Below are positions 44,177 through 53,470 of a DNA stretch of 64,000 nt, piece by piece. The notes under the pieces were generated by a model, which was not told the DNA's origin, did no database searches, and saw only the letters and a list, made by a program, of their open reading frames with translations. The DNA comes from Cohnella candidum (GTDB lineage: Bacteria > Bacillota > Bacilli > Paenibacillales > Paenibacillaceae). Position 1 is the first letter of the stretch. Every line of letters starts with the position of its first letter. The position numbers were made by a program, and so were the translations under genes. The stretch spans positions 965,001-1,029,000 of the forward strand of contig NZ_CP033433.1 in NCBI RefSeq assembly GCF_003713065.1. The letters run 5' to 3'.

Positions 44177-45997
44177 TTGAGCAGGCGTTCTATGAACGGA
44201 ATGGAATGGACGGCCATGGTACTGGCCGGGGCGGAGAGATTGTCCGCCAACGAAAACCGCATCAACGCGCTGAACGTATTCCCGGTACCGGACGGGGACA
44301 CGGGAACGAACATGAATTTGACAATGACGGCCGGAGTGGCCGAATTAAACCATAAACCTTCCGACGAGGTCGGACGAGCAGCCGAAGTGCTGTCGAAAGG
44401 CCTTCTTATGGGCGCCCGAGGGAACTCCGGCGTCATTCTCTCGCAATTGTTCAGGGGGTTCTCCCGCGCCGTGGCGGGTGAACGTGAAATGAACGTGCCC
44501 TTGTTCGCAACTGCTTTGCAACAAGGAGTTGATACCGCTTACAAAGCGGTCGTCAAGCCGGTCGAAGGCACGATTCTGACCGTAGCCCGCGAAGCCGCGC
44601 GCCAAGCGGCCGTGTCGGCCCGGCGCACGGCGGATTTGGCCGAGTTCATGAAGGAAGTGCTCGCCAAGGCTTCAGAGACGCTGGACCGTACGCCGGATAT
44701 GCTGCCGGTGCTGAAGCAGGTCGGCGTCGTCGATTCCGGCGGCCAAGGCTTGGTTTGCATTTACGAAGGCTTCTTGTCTTATATAACGGGCGTGCCGGCA
44801 ACGGAAACGCCGGCGGCAGGCGCTGCTTACGCCGCCCCTGCGCCACGGCCCGTCCAGGCTGTCCCGGCCATGCCCGCTAGAAACGCTTCGGCCCAGGCCA
44901 AGCTGGAGACCGAAAGCATCGACTTCCCCTACGACATGGAATTTTTCATTCACCGTCCGGCGGCCTCGGGGCCTTTCGCCGAGAAATCGTTCCGCCAGGC
45001 GCTGGAACGCGACGGGGACTCGATCATTCTCATTGAAGACGGCGACGTCGTGAAGGTTCACGTGCACAGCCGCCGTCCGGGCGATGTCCTGAATTTCGCG
45101 TTGGCCCACGGCGAATTGACTCATTTGCATATTCTGAACATGCGCGAACAGCACCGCGACCTGCTGCGTCCCGCGGAGGCGGCGCCTTCGCAGCCGGCAC
45201 CCGCGGCGGTCAAGCCGGCTGAGGGCGCGGAAGCGCTCGGGCTCGAGGCGGCTTCCGGCATTCCGGCGGCGGACTATACCCTTGCGGGCGTCACCGCTTC
45301 CCCGGAAAGCGAACCGAATCCGGACGTTTACGAAATGGCGGAATACGGCGTCGTCGCGGTCAGCGTCGGCGACGGCAACGCGGAATTGTTCCGCAGCCTC
45401 GGCGTGGACGTCGTCATCTCCGGCGGACAAAGCATGAACCCGAGCACGGAAGACCTGCTCGGCGCCATTCACTCGCTGTCCGCCCAGACGGTCATCGTGC
45501 TGCCCAACAACCCGAACATCCTGCTCGCGGCCAAACAGGCGGCCGAGCTCGCGGACCGTCCGGTCACGGTGCTTCAGACCCGCACGCTCCCGCAAGGCAT
45601 GGCGGCGATGCTCGCGTTCCGGGAAGACGAGCCGGAAGCCGCGAACGTCGAACGCATGACCAAAGCGTACGAACGCGTGCTGACCGGATCGGTGACGCAA
45701 GCCGTTCGCGATACGCAAATGGACGGACTCGACATCCGCGCCGGGCAATACATCGGCATTTTGGACAAAACGATCGTCACGACGGCGGTTACGGCCGAAG
45801 ACGCCGGACGCCAGCTGCTGGAGCGGATGCTCGCTTCCGGCGGGGAAATCGTGACCATCCTGACCGGCGAGGACGCGGACGACGGCCAAGCGGAGCGGAT
45901 CGCGGCTTGGCTCGGCGACCGGTATCCGGATGCCGAGGTTGAAGTGCACGAGGGCGGACAGCCGTTGTATCCGTTCTTGTTTGCGGTAGAACCTTAA
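44177..45997 (+). CDS. fakA: Fatty acid kinase catalytic subunit FakA (YloV), 606 aa
   Basis: FakA phosphorylates fatty acids held by FakB, feeding exogenous fatty acids into phospholipid synthesis. The N-terminal DhaL-type kinase domain shows ALNVFPVPDGDTGTNMN, GARGNSGVILSQ and KPVEGTILTVARE; the middle and DegV-like C-terminal domains follow. Two Ala/Pro-rich linkers (about residues 210-240 and 330-380) make it longer than B. subtilis YloV (553). The TTG start at 44177 follows AAGGAG and gives an N-terminus like YloV; an ATG at 44132 has no ribosome site. Confidence 0.92.
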   Translation: MSRRSMNGMEWTAMVLAGAERLSANENRINALNVFPVPDGDTGTNMNLTMTAGVAELNHKPSDEVGRAAEVLSKGLLMGARGNSGVILSQLFRGFSRAVAGEREMNVPLFATALQQGVDTAYKAVVKPVEGTILTVAREAARQAAVSARRTADLAEFMKEVLAKASETLDRTPDMLPVLKQVGVVDSGGQGLVCIYEGFLSYITGVPATETPAAGAAYAAPAPRPVQAVPAMPARNASAQAKLETESIDFPYDMEFFIHRPAASGPFAEKSFRQALERDGDSIILIEDGDVVKVHVHSRRPGDVLNFALAHGELTHLHILNMREQHRDLLRPAEAAPSQPAPAAVKPAEGAEALGLEAASGIPAADYTLAGVTASPESEPNPDVYEMAEYGVVAVSVGDGNAELFRSLGVDVVISGGQSMNPSTEDLLGAIHSLSAQTVIVLPNNPNILLAAKQAAELADRPVTVLQTRTLPQGMAAMLAFREDEPEAANVERMTKAYERVLTGSVTQAVRDTQMDGLDIRAGQYIGILDKTIVTTAVTAEDAGRQLLERMLASGGEIVTILTGEDADDGQAERIAAWLGDRYPDAEVEVHEGGQPLYPFLFAVEP

Positions 45998-46017
45998 GAA
46001 GTCGGGAGGACAAGCTC

Positions 46018-46869
46018 ATGTCATCGGTCGCATTGGTTACGGACAGCACGGCCGACATCCCCCGCGGGATGCGCGAACGGCTCGGCATTTCCATGGTTCC
46101 GCTCAAGGTCATGTTCGGCAGCGAGAGCTATTTGGACAACATTGAACTCCAGCCGGCCGAGTTCTACCGGAAGCTGACCGGCTCGCCGGTATTGCCGACC
46201 ACCTCGCAGCCGTCGCCCGCCGACTTTTTCGACGTGTTCAAGCGGTTGACCGACGAAGGAAAATCGGTCGTATCGGTGCACTTATCCGGCGCGTTCAGCG
46301 GCACTTATCAATCGGCGATGATCGCCAAATCGATGTTCGAGGACGACGCGGACATCACGGTGATCGACTCCAAGTCGGCCTCCTACGGCTACGGGATGAT
46401 CGTCGTGGCCGCCGCCGAATTGGCGGCGCGGGGAGCTTCCAAGGAAGAAATCATCGCCGAAGTCCATCGGCTCCGCCGGGAGATGCGCCTCTATTTCTTG
46501 GTGGACACGCTGGAATTCCTGCAAAAAGGCGGCCGGATCGGCAAGGCGGCGGCCTTGGTCGGATCGTTGCTCAACATCAAGCCGATTCTCACGATCGACG
46601 ACGAAGGCGTCATCAATTCCGCCGACAAGGTGAGAGGGCAGAAACGCGCGATGGCGCGGATCGCCGAGCTTCTGCAAGCGGATCTGGGGGACCGCCCCGT
46701 CAACCTCATGATCGCGCTGACGCCGGGATTCGAAGAAAACGCGAAGGATATGGCCGCGCTCCTCAAGGAACGGTTTAACGTGAGCAACTACGTGGAAACC
46801 GAGATCGGACCCGTGATCGGCACGCACGCCGGGCCGGGAACGGTCGGCGTGTTCGTAACTCCGGCATGA
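46018..46869 (+). CDS. DegV-family fatty-acid-binding protein (FakB-like), 283 aa
   Basis: DegV/FakB proteins bind a fatty acid in a hydrophobic tunnel and present its carboxyl group to FakA. Signatures are VALVTDSTADIP, TTSQPSPADF, VHLSGAFSGTYQSA, DSKSASYGYG and LEFLQKGGRIGKAAA. The adjoining fakA makes the FakB role likely. The start follows GTCGGGAGGA. Its end overlaps the recG start (ATGATG), so fakA, this gene and recG appear to be one unit. In B. subtilis the gene between fakA and recG is different. Confidence 0.9.
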   Translation: MSSVALVTDSTADIPRGMRERLGISMVPLKVMFGSESYLDNIELQPAEFYRKLTGSPVLPTTSQPSPADFFDVFKRLTDEGKSVVSVHLSGAFSGTYQSAMIAKSMFEDDADITVIDSKSASYGYGMIVVAAAELAARGASKEEIIAEVHRLRREMRLYFLVDTLEFLQKGGRIGKAAALVGSLLNIKPILTIDDEGVINSADKVRGQKRAMARIAELLQADLGDRPVNLMIALTPGFEENAKDMAALLKERFNVSNYVETEIGPVIGTHAGPGTVGVFVTPA

Positions 46870-48917
46870 TGAACGATTTATTCGCCATTCCCGTGGAACG
46901 GCTACAAGGCGTGGGCTCCTCGAAAGCGGGGGAGCTTCACGCCTTGGGCATTTCATCGGTGGGAGACTTGATCGACTATTATCCGTTCCGTTACGAGGAT
47001 TACCGGATCCGGCCGTTCCATGAGGTGAAAGACGGGGAAAAAATCACCGTGCAAGGAACGATCGCGTCGGCGCCCGTCCTGCAGCGGTACGGCCGCAAAT
47101 CGCGGCTGACGGTGAGGGTGACGGTGGAGGGGCTGCTGCTGTCCGCGGTGTGGTTCAACCGGGCGTTTCTGCAGGAGCAGTTGGCTATCGGCCGGGAGAT
47201 CACGCTGACGGGCAAATGGGAGCAGCGCCGGCGGCAGTTGACCGTAGCCGAATCGGAATTCCCGGACAAGGGAACCGCGAAGACGGGGACGCTGCAGCCG
47301 GTTTACTCGGTCGGGGGCGGCATCACGCAGGCTTGGATCCGCAAAACGATCGACCGCGCGTTGACCCAATACGGGGCGATGATTCCCGAGCTTCTGCCGG
47401 CGGAGCTGGTGTCCCGACACGATTTGATGCCTCGGCGGGAAGCCGTCATGCGGATCCATCGGCCCGAAAATTCGCAGGAGGGACAGGAAGCGCGGCGCCG
47501 CATGGTGTACGAGGAGCTGTTCCTGTTCCAGATGAAACTCCAGGCCTACCGCGCGGCCAACCGCAAGCAGCCGGACGGCTTGGCCCACCGCGTGAACAAC
47601 GAAGAGATCCGCGCGTTCGTCGGGGGCCTGCCTTTCGAATTGACGGATTCGCAGAAGCAGGTCATCAACGAGATTTTGGCGGATATGAAACGCCCTTACG
47701 TGATGAACCGGCTGCTGCAAGGCGACGTAGGCGCCGGCAAAACGGTCGTCGCGGCCGTCTCCTTGTACGCGACCGTGAGGGACGGCAACCAGGGCGCGCT
47801 CATGGTGCCGACGGAAATTTTGGCCGAGCAGCATGCCCGCTCTTTGGCCAAGCTGTTCGAGCCGCACGGCATCCAGGTCGGGCTGCTGACGGGCAGCTTG
47901 ACCGAACGCAAACGGCGGGATATCATCGCGTCCCTGCAGATGGGCTTGCTCGACATCATCGTCGGCACGCACGCCTTGATCCAGGAGGACGTGTTTTTCC
48001 GGCGGCTGGGACTGGTCGTTACGGACGAGCAGCACCGCTTCGGCGTAAACCAGCGCAGCATCCTGCGCCGGAAGGGGATGAACCCCGACGTGCTCACGAT
48101 GACGGCGACGCCGATTCCGCGGACGCTCGCGATCACCGTTTTCGGCGATTTGGACGTATCCACGCTGCGGGAGAGGCCCAAAGGGCGTAAGCCGATTAAG
48201 ACGTACTGGGTCAAACACGAGATGATGGACCGCGTGCTCGGCTTTATTCGGCGGGAGGCGGACGCGGGGCGGCAGGCTTTCTTCATCTGCCCGCTCATCG
48301 AGGAATCGGAGAAGCTGGACGTGCAAAACGCCATCGATCTCCACGCGCAGCTTCGCCAAGCGCTGCCGGATTTGAAGATCGGGCTGCTGCACGGGCGGAT
48401 GACGCCGGCGGAGAAGGAAGCGGCGATGGGAACGTTCGCGGCGGGCGAGACGCACGTGCTCGTGTCGACGACCGTCATCGAGGTCGGGGTCGACGTGCCG
48501 AACGCGACGCTCATGATCGTCATGGACGCGGAGCGGTTCGGCCTGTCCCAGCTGCACCAGCTGCGGGGCCGGGTCGGGCGCGGGGAGCATCAGTCCTATT
48601 GCGTGCTGATCGCGGACCCGAAGTCGGAAAACGGGCAGGAGCGCATGAAGGCGATGACCGACACCGACGACGGCTTCGAGATTGCGAGGCGCGATTTGGA
48701 GCTGCGGGGGCCCGGCGACTTCTTCGGCACGAAGCAGAGCGGCATGCCGGAGTTCCGCCTGGCGAACCTGGTCAACGACTTCGCCGTGCTGGAGCAGGCG
48801 CGGGACGACGCGGCCGAGCTGACGGCGAAGGAAGATTTCTGGACCTCGCCTGGCTACGCGCGGCTGCGCGATTACCTGCTCCGCGAGGCCCGGCCGCAAG
48901 GGGAGCCGCTCGACTAG
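46866..48917 (+). CDS. recG: ATP-dependent DNA helicase RecG, 683 aa
   Basis: RecG remodels stalled forks and Holliday junctions. The N-terminal wedge/OB domain (about residues 1-160: LQGVGSSKAGELHALGI) precedes a superfamily 2 motor with GDVGAGKTVVA (about 285), DEQHRFGV (about 386), TATPIPRTLA and HQLRGRVGRG; the C-terminal hook includes LRGPGDFFGTKQSG. Length is normal. The stop codon TAG falls inside the first unit of the 51-bp repeat array. Confidence 0.95.
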   Translation: MMNDLFAIPVERLQGVGSSKAGELHALGISSVGDLIDYYPFRYEDYRIRPFHEVKDGEKITVQGTIASAPVLQRYGRKSRLTVRVTVEGLLLSAVWFNRAFLQEQLAIGREITLTGKWEQRRRQLTVAESEFPDKGTAKTGTLQPVYSVGGGITQAWIRKTIDRALTQYGAMIPELLPAELVSRHDLMPRREAVMRIHRPENSQEGQEARRRMVYEELFLFQMKLQAYRAANRKQPDGLAHRVNNEEIRAFVGGLPFELTDSQKQVINEILADMKRPYVMNRLLQGDVGAGKTVVAAVSLYATVRDGNQGALMVPTEILAEQHARSLAKLFEPHGIQVGLLTGSLTERKRRDIIASLQMGLLDIIVGTHALIQEDVFFRRLGLVVTDEQHRFGVNQRSILRRKGMNPDVLTMTATPIPRTLAITVFGDLDVSTLRERPKGRKPIKTYWVKHEMMDRVLGFIRREADAGRQAFFICPLIEESEKLDVQNAIDLHAQLRQALPDLKIGLLHGRMTPAEKEAAMGTFAAGETHVLVSTTVIEVGVDVPNATLMIVMDAERFGLSQLHQLRGRVGRGEHQSYCVLIADPKSENGQERMKAMTDTDDGFEIARRDLELRGPGDFFGTKQSGMPEFRLANLVNDFAVLEQARDDAAELTAKEDFWTSPGYARLRDYLLREARPQGEPLD

Positions 48918-49310
48918 CGGCACGCAGGTACGTTATTCGGCGAAAAGCCGGCGTAGGAGGCAGAATAGCGACACGGAGGTACGTTATTCCGCACAAAGCA
49001 GACGCTAGACACGAAATAGCGGAACGCAGGTGCGTTATTCGGCGGGTGAGCGGATCCGGAGCGATTTAGTGATACCCGGTATCGTTAATTCGGCGGACAA
49101 GCGGATCCGGAGCCATTTAATGATTCCCAGTGTCGTTAATTAGGCGGGTGAGCGGATACGGAGCTATTTAGTGATACCCAATGTCGTTAATTCGGCGGGT
49201 GATCGGGTCGGGAGCGATTTAGTGATACTCAGTGTCGTTAATTCGGCGGGTGAGCGGATTCGGAGCGATTTAGTGATACCCATTATCGCTAATTCGGCGG
49301 GTCCGCTTTT
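48913..49310. repeat. 51-bp tandem array of about eight hairpin-forming units
   Basis: Anchor positions repeat at 48913, 48964, 49015, then 49065, 49116, 49167, 49218 and 49269: steps of 51 with one of 50. The first three copies carry the arms AATAGCG and CGTTATT (the first is ACTAGCG and holds the recG stop). The last five carry TTAGTGA and TCGTTAA arms, as TTTAGTGATAC-N-TCGTTAATTCGGCG. In both types the arms can pair, partly through G-U pairs, although their sequences differ. The stretch between hairpins (GGCGGGTGAGCGGATCCGGA-like) is also conserved in the later copies. I do not recognise the family. No gene is convincing within the array. Confidence 0.9.
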
Positions 49311-49438
49311 TTCCTTTCCGGCTTTTCGCGCACGTCCTATTCGCCGTCCCCGTCCCCGCCTTGGCCATTCATCTTCCGCGTTTTTTCGGCATAAGATGAA
49401 ACCGAAAGCCATGGCGGAAAGGGCGTGGGGAAATGGCC

Positions 49439-49732
49439 ATGAGCGCAAGCTGGCAGAACTTCGGCATCCAGCCTCAACTGGTGGAGCGCGTCAAACTGAA
49501 ATTGAAAAACCCGGTCATCAGGGACCGGATCAAGGGGCTGCTGGAAGGGGTCACGAAGTACGACCTTCAGGATCGGGTCAAAGTGCGCCAATTGGTGAGG
49601 AACGCCTCGCGCATTTTAAACGAGCCGCTCACGGACGTTCAGGAAGAGCAGATCGTCGCTTTCATACTCGCGCAGAAGATCGACCCGCAGAACACCTTGC
49701 ATCTGATCAAACTGTGGGCGATGTTCCGATAA
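49439..49732 (+). CDS. Stage VI sporulation protein F-like, 97 aa
   Basis: The C-terminal two thirds match SpoVIF (YjcC) of B. subtilis: DRVKVRQLVRNASRILNEPL, then QEEQIVAFILAQKI. SpoVIF is a sigma-K-era sporulation factor needed for proper coat assembly. The N-terminal 30 residues are less conserved. ATG 49439 is preferred over ATG 49433 because GGGG at 49427-49430 is too close to the latter. The gene follows the repeat array and shares a terminator with the convergent MFS gene. Confidence 0.8.
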   Translation: MSASWQNFGIQPQLVERVKLKLKNPVIRDRIKGLLEGVTKYDLQDRVKVRQLVRNASRILNEPLTDVQEEQIVAFILAQKIDPQNTLHLIKLWAMFR

Positions 49733-49754
49733 CGCAATGCCGCGGTAACCGCAA

Positions 49755-49799
49755 AAAAACGCTCCGCCATCGGCCGAAGCCGGATGACGGGGCGTTTTT
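49755..49799. terminator. Convergent terminator between spoVIF and the MFS gene
   Basis: A 12-bp stem with one G-T pair (AAAAACGCTCCG with CGGGGCGTTTTT) encloses a smaller GGC/GCC stem, with A and T runs on both sides. Confidence 0.88.
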
Positions 49800-49811
49800 G
49801 CGTTTTCCCAT

Positions 49812-50972
49812 TCAGGCGGATTTCGGTTCTTCCCTGCCGTCCTCGTCATCGCGGGAGGGGCGGGCCGCCCAGGCGCCGCCGACCAGGAAGATTCCGCTGA
49901 CGTAGAAAACGGAGACGAGCCCCGCCCATGAACCCAACAGACCGAAGAACAGCGGTCCGATCATTTGGGACAGCCGGTTGGTCGCCAGCCGAAGCCCGAG
50001 CACCTCGCCGGTCCGTTCCCGGGGCGAAGCGTTGTACGTGGTGGTCATCGACAGCGGCTGCCCGCAGCCGAGACCCGCTCCCATGACGACGGCGATCAAG
50101 GCGAGCAGCACCGTGGATTCCGTGAGCGGCACAAGCAGGAACGAGAGTCCGGCGGTCAGGATGGAGACCAGCAGCACTTCGTTTCGCCCGGCCGTTCTCG
50201 TGAGCCGGTACAGGAAAAGCCGGATCGCCATCATGGCGATCCCTTGTACGGTGATAATCCAACCGGTTTGCGATGCGGACAAGCCGTACTGCTGCCCGAG
50301 CAGCGGAAAATAGGCGACGAAAACGTCGCGGGAATAGAGTACGAGCGCGCTGGAGAAAAGCGCTTTGCGCAGCACCGGCATTTTGAGCAATGCAAGGGTG
50401 CTGCCGTCAGGTGCGCCTCCCGTCCCGCGTCCGCGAACGGTTGCGGGGAGGAAGAACGAGATCGCGATCGGCATCAGGCCGACGCAAGCGGCGACGAGAA
50501 AGGCGAACGGAAAAGAAGCGCGCTCGGCCATGTACCCTCCGGCTACCGGTCCAAGCACGCCGCCGATCGACACGGCCATGCTGAACATGCTGAAGTAGTG
50601 GTCCCGGTTGTCTTTCGTCGCCGCGTTTCCGATGATGTTTTGCAGCGAAATGTTCATCAAAATTTGCGTCACGCCGACGATTGCCTGGGAGAGATACAAC
50701 GAAGGGAGGGAGTCCCAGACGAACGGAAGGCCAATGCCGGCTGTGATGCCGAGCGTCCCGGCGACAACGGGAATGCGGTCGCCGATGCGGTCGGCCAGCC
50801 TTCCGAGAGGGATCGCCAGCACGAGCGGGAAAAACGCGTAGGTCGCCGTCAGGAGCCCGATCTGGAACGTGTCCGCGCCAAGTCCCGTCCCGTAAAGGGA
50901 AATCAAGGGCCGCGTCATGTTCAGCATCACTTGGAAACCGAGTACGATGGCGATGATTTTGGAAAGAAGCAT
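49812..50972 (-). CDS. MFS transporter, TetA-like, 386 aa
   Basis: Twelve hydrophobic segments are visible, with motif A IPLGRLADRIGDRIP between helices 2 and 3 and a motif C-like GGVLGPVAGGYMAE in helix 5, both typical of proton-driven DHA1 drug exporters. The substrate is unknown. The C-terminus is short and acidic (RDDEDGREEP). The start at 50972 follows AGGTG. On the minus strand a TATAAT lies at 51016-51011, but no good -35 was seen. It is downstream of, and on the same strand as, the two-component genes, separated by 175 bases. Confidence 0.85.
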   Translation of the reverse strand: MLLSKIIAIVLGFQVMLNMTRPLISLYGTGLGADTFQIGLLTATYAFFPLVLAIPLGRLADRIGDRIPVVAGTLGITAGIGLPFVWDSLPSLYLSQAIVGVTQILMNISLQNIIGNAATKDNRDHYFSMFSMAVSIGGVLGPVAGGYMAERASFPFAFLVAACVGLMPIAISFFLPATVRGRGTGGAPDGSTLALLKMPVLRKALFSSALVLYSRDVFVAYFPLLGQQYGLSASQTGWIITVQGIAMMAIRLFLYRLTRTAGRNEVLLVSILTAGLSFLLVPLTESTVLLALIAVVMGAGLGCGQPLSMTTTYNASPRERTGEVLGLRLATNRLSQMIGPLFFGLLGSWAGLVSVFYVSGIFLVGGAWAARPSRDDEDGREEPKSA

Positions 50973-51147
50973 CCGGGAGCACCTGCCTGATCCTGGGGGA
51001 GAATGCCCCGATTATATCACCCAGGGATTCGGCAGAGAGCGGTTTCAAAGCCTTGGCGCCCATAAAATATATGATCGAAATGAAGATTACGCGAACAATC
51101 GAAAGTATGAGCGAAATCCGGCGCGCCCTGAGAATACGGTACGGGAG

Positions 51148-51858
51148 CTACGGATTCCAAACGTATTTGCGCTCCGGACGCCCGACGGTTCCGTAGACGA
51201 TTTTGACGTTGGCTTCTCCGATGGAAACCAGATATTCCAAGTATCGGCGGACGGTGGAATGGCTCATGCCGGTGGACGCCGAAAACTCGTCGGCGCCGGT
51301 CGGCTTGTCCAGCTTCCGGATTTGTTCCCTCACCGACTTGAGCGTCAGCCTGTCGATCCCTTTGGGCAAAGCCGGCGAGTCGGCGTGCGGGCTCTTGGAG
51401 GCGGCAAGGGAGCGGTCGGCAGGCCGGAACAGCCGGTCCACCTCTTCCTGAGCCATCGTCTTTTGAAGGGAAAGCTGATCCCGGAAATCGGCGTATTGGA
51501 TCAAGGTCGCCGTGAATTTGTCGATCATGATCGGTTTGATGATGTATCCGAACGCTCCGCCTTGCATGGCATGGCTGACCGTCTCGGTGTCATTGGCCGC
51601 GGTGATGAGGACAAAGTCGACGCTTCGCCCCGATTGCCGGGTCCTGCGCAGCACTTCGATGCCCGACATATCCGGCAGGAAGACGTCGAGCAGGATCAGA
51701 TCGGGGGTGTAAGCCTCCAACAGCTCCGTGGCTTGCGCTCCCGTGCTCGCGGTGGCGATCACGCGAAACCGCTCGGTTTTGTGGGCGAACTGTTCGACGA
51801 TTTTCGCCGCGATGGGATCGTCTTCCACGATCATGACGGTCAGTACGTCCGTTGGCAT
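51148..51858 (-). CDS. Response regulator, CitT/DctR/MalR type, 236 aa
   Basis: A receiver domain (residues 1-125) has the acidic pair EDD, the phosphorylated Asp58 in LLDVFLPDM, and the Lys in YIIKP. The C-terminal 70 residues form a winged-helix region with the recognition segment GADEFSASTGMSHSTVRRYL, as in the CitT/CitB family, which activates citrate, malate or other carboxylate uptake genes. The ribosome site is AAGGGGGAG. It is 13 bases after the sensor gene, in one operon. The target is probably the tctC promoter region (see 54455-54628). Confidence 0.92.
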   Translation of the reverse strand: MPTDVLTVMIVEDDPIAAKIVEQFAHKTERFRVIATASTGAQATELLEAYTPDLILLDVFLPDMSGIEVLRRTRQSGRSVDFVLITAANDTETVSHAMQGGAFGYIIKPIMIDKFTATLIQYADFRDQLSLQKTMAQEEVDRLFRPADRSLAASKSPHADSPALPKGIDRLTLKSVREQIRKLDKPTGADEFSASTGMSHSTVRRYLEYLVSIGEANVKIVYGTVGRPERKYVWNP

Positions 51859-51871
51859 CCGAACTCCCCCT

Positions 51872-53470
51872 TCAGGTATGGTTTGGGTTTTTGGGAATGA
51901 CGACCGTAAAACGCGCGCCTCCGAGCGGGCTTCTGGCGATGAAAATTTGGCCGTGGATCGCGTTCAGCGCATGTTTCACGATGGCGAGGCCGAGTCCGCG
52001 GTTCTCCCCGTCTTTGGACGTGTAGCCTTCGATGAATATGGCCGTTTCCTTATCCGGGGGAACGCCGGGACCGTTATCCTCGATATCGAAGACGATTTCG
52101 TTCCCCAAGTCGGTGAAGGAAATCCGCACTTCGGCGTTCGCTCCTTGCTGCCGCGCGGCTTCCATGCCGTTGTCGATAATGTTGCCGAGGATGGTCACGA
52201 CCGCATGGATATCGAGGTTCGCCGGAATTTGGCTGAAGTTGCTTTCCTGATCGATCGCCAGGTTGACCTTCAGTTCTTTGGAGCGGTTGATTTTTCCCAG
52301 CAGGCAGGCGGCGATGAGAGGCTCTTTCACCGACGTCATCAAGAAAGCGATGATGTCCTGACGTTCCTTCACCTCGCCCGAAATGAGCTGCATCGCTTTC
52401 TCGTATTGCTCCAAGGCGAGCAAGCCGTAAATCGTGTTCAGTTTATTCAGGTATTCATGGTTTTGGGCTCTCATCTGATCGGAGAAGGCTTTGATTTGGG
52501 TGAATTCGTTCGTCAACTGCTCGATCTCCATCTCCGTCCGGAACGTGAAAACCGCGCCTTGCACGCGATGGTCCTGAAGCACGGGGGCAACGTTCATGGC
52601 GTACATTTCGGAATCCAGAAAGACGCGCTGGTTGCTGATTCCGCTCGCGGACTGGGCAACCGCTTTCAAGGCTTCGCGAAGGCGGACATGCGTCAGCGTG
52701 CCGCCGACCGCCAGCGCATGGTCCCGAAGCAGCTCACGGGCGCGCTTGTTCATGCCGACGATCTTCTCGTCCGTATTGACCGCCACGATCGCGTCCCGGA
52801 TCGATTCCAATATGGCTTCCCGTTCCTTGAAAAGAAGCGAAATCTCCTCCGGCTCGAGTCCGAAAATCAGTTTCTTGACCCGCCGGGCGATCAGGTAAGC
52901 GCCGACCAGTCCTACGGGAAGCAAGACGAGCGCGAGTCCGTAAATTCTCCACTTGTAATCGTCGATTCTATCATGCACGTCATCGAGCAGGAAGCCGACG
53001 GAAACGACGCCGATGACCTCGCCTCGGGCGTCCAATACCGGCGTTTTGCCGCGCAAGGCGGGTCCGAGCGTCCCGGTTGCCGTGGATACGATCGATTCTC
53101 CGGCCAATGCGGGGCCGTTATCGCCGCCGACCATTTCCTTGCCGATTTTGTCCGGATCGACATGGGAATAGCGGATCCCATGCCGATTGCCGACGACGAC
53201 GTAACTGGCGCCGGACTGGATGCGGATCTTCTCGGCGAGCGGCTGTATGACGACGGACGGATCGGGAAGGTTGAACGCCTGGACGATCCGGTCGTCGGAA
53301 GCGGCGAGCTTGGCGACCGTCAATGCCTGTTGGCCGATGTTTCTCGTCAGGATATCGTTGAGCATGACGGAGAACACGGCTCCGGCAAGCGTTAAGCCCA
53401 CGAGTACGACGACCGAAATGAGCAGCACGATTTGGGTCAGAAGACGCATCCTGAACCGGTTTTTCTCCAA
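51872..53470 (-). CDS. CitA/DcuS-type sensor histidine kinase, 532 aa
   Basis: Two membrane helices (about residues 10-35 and 175-195) enclose an extracytoplasmic PAS-like sensor domain (about 40-170, including YVVVGNRHGIRYSHVDP) that binds di- or tricarboxylates in this family. A cytosolic PAS domain follows (215-325), then a short dimerisation segment with the phosphorylated His near 340 (NHEYLNKLN) and the ATPase domain (NIIDNGMEAA, DIEDNGPGVP, NRGLGLAIVKHAL). The start is uncertain: TTG 53470 or ATG 53449, neither with an ideal ribosome site. It sits next to the TctCBA transporter across terC. Confidence 0.92.
   Translation of the reverse strand: MEKNRFRMRLLTQIVLLISVVVLVGLTLAGAVFSVMLNDILTRNIGQQALTVAKLAASDDRIVQAFNLPDPSVVIQPLAEKIRIQSGASYVVVGNRHGIRYSHVDPDKIGKEMVGGDNGPALAGESIVSTATGTLGPALRGKTPVLDARGEVIGVVSVGFLLDDVHDRIDDYKWRIYGLALVLLPVGLVGAYLIARRVKKLIFGLEPEEISLLFKEREAILESIRDAIVAVNTDEKIVGMNKRARELLRDHALAVGGTLTHVRLREALKAVAQSASGISNQRVFLDSEMYAMNVAPVLQDHRVQGAVFTFRTEMEIEQLTNEFTQIKAFSDQMRAQNHEYLNKLNTIYGLLALEQYEKAMQLISGEVKERQDIIAFLMTSVKEPLIAACLLGKINRSKELKVNLAIDQESNFSQIPANLDIHAVVTILGNIIDNGMEAARQQGANAEVRISFTDLGNEIVFDIEDNGPGVPPDKETAIFIEGYTSKDGENRGLGLAIVKHALNAIHGQIFIARSPLGGARFTVVIPKNPNHT

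Noticed and set aside
48913-49310. CRISPR array
   Set aside because: All parts of the unit are repeated, there are no distinct spacers, and no cas gene is present.
49164-49905. Open frames on both strands over the 51-bp repeats, with 17-residue repeating peptides
   Set aside because: The repeat length is a multiple of three, so any open unit stays open; there is no ribosome site and one frame runs into spoVIF in the wrong frame.
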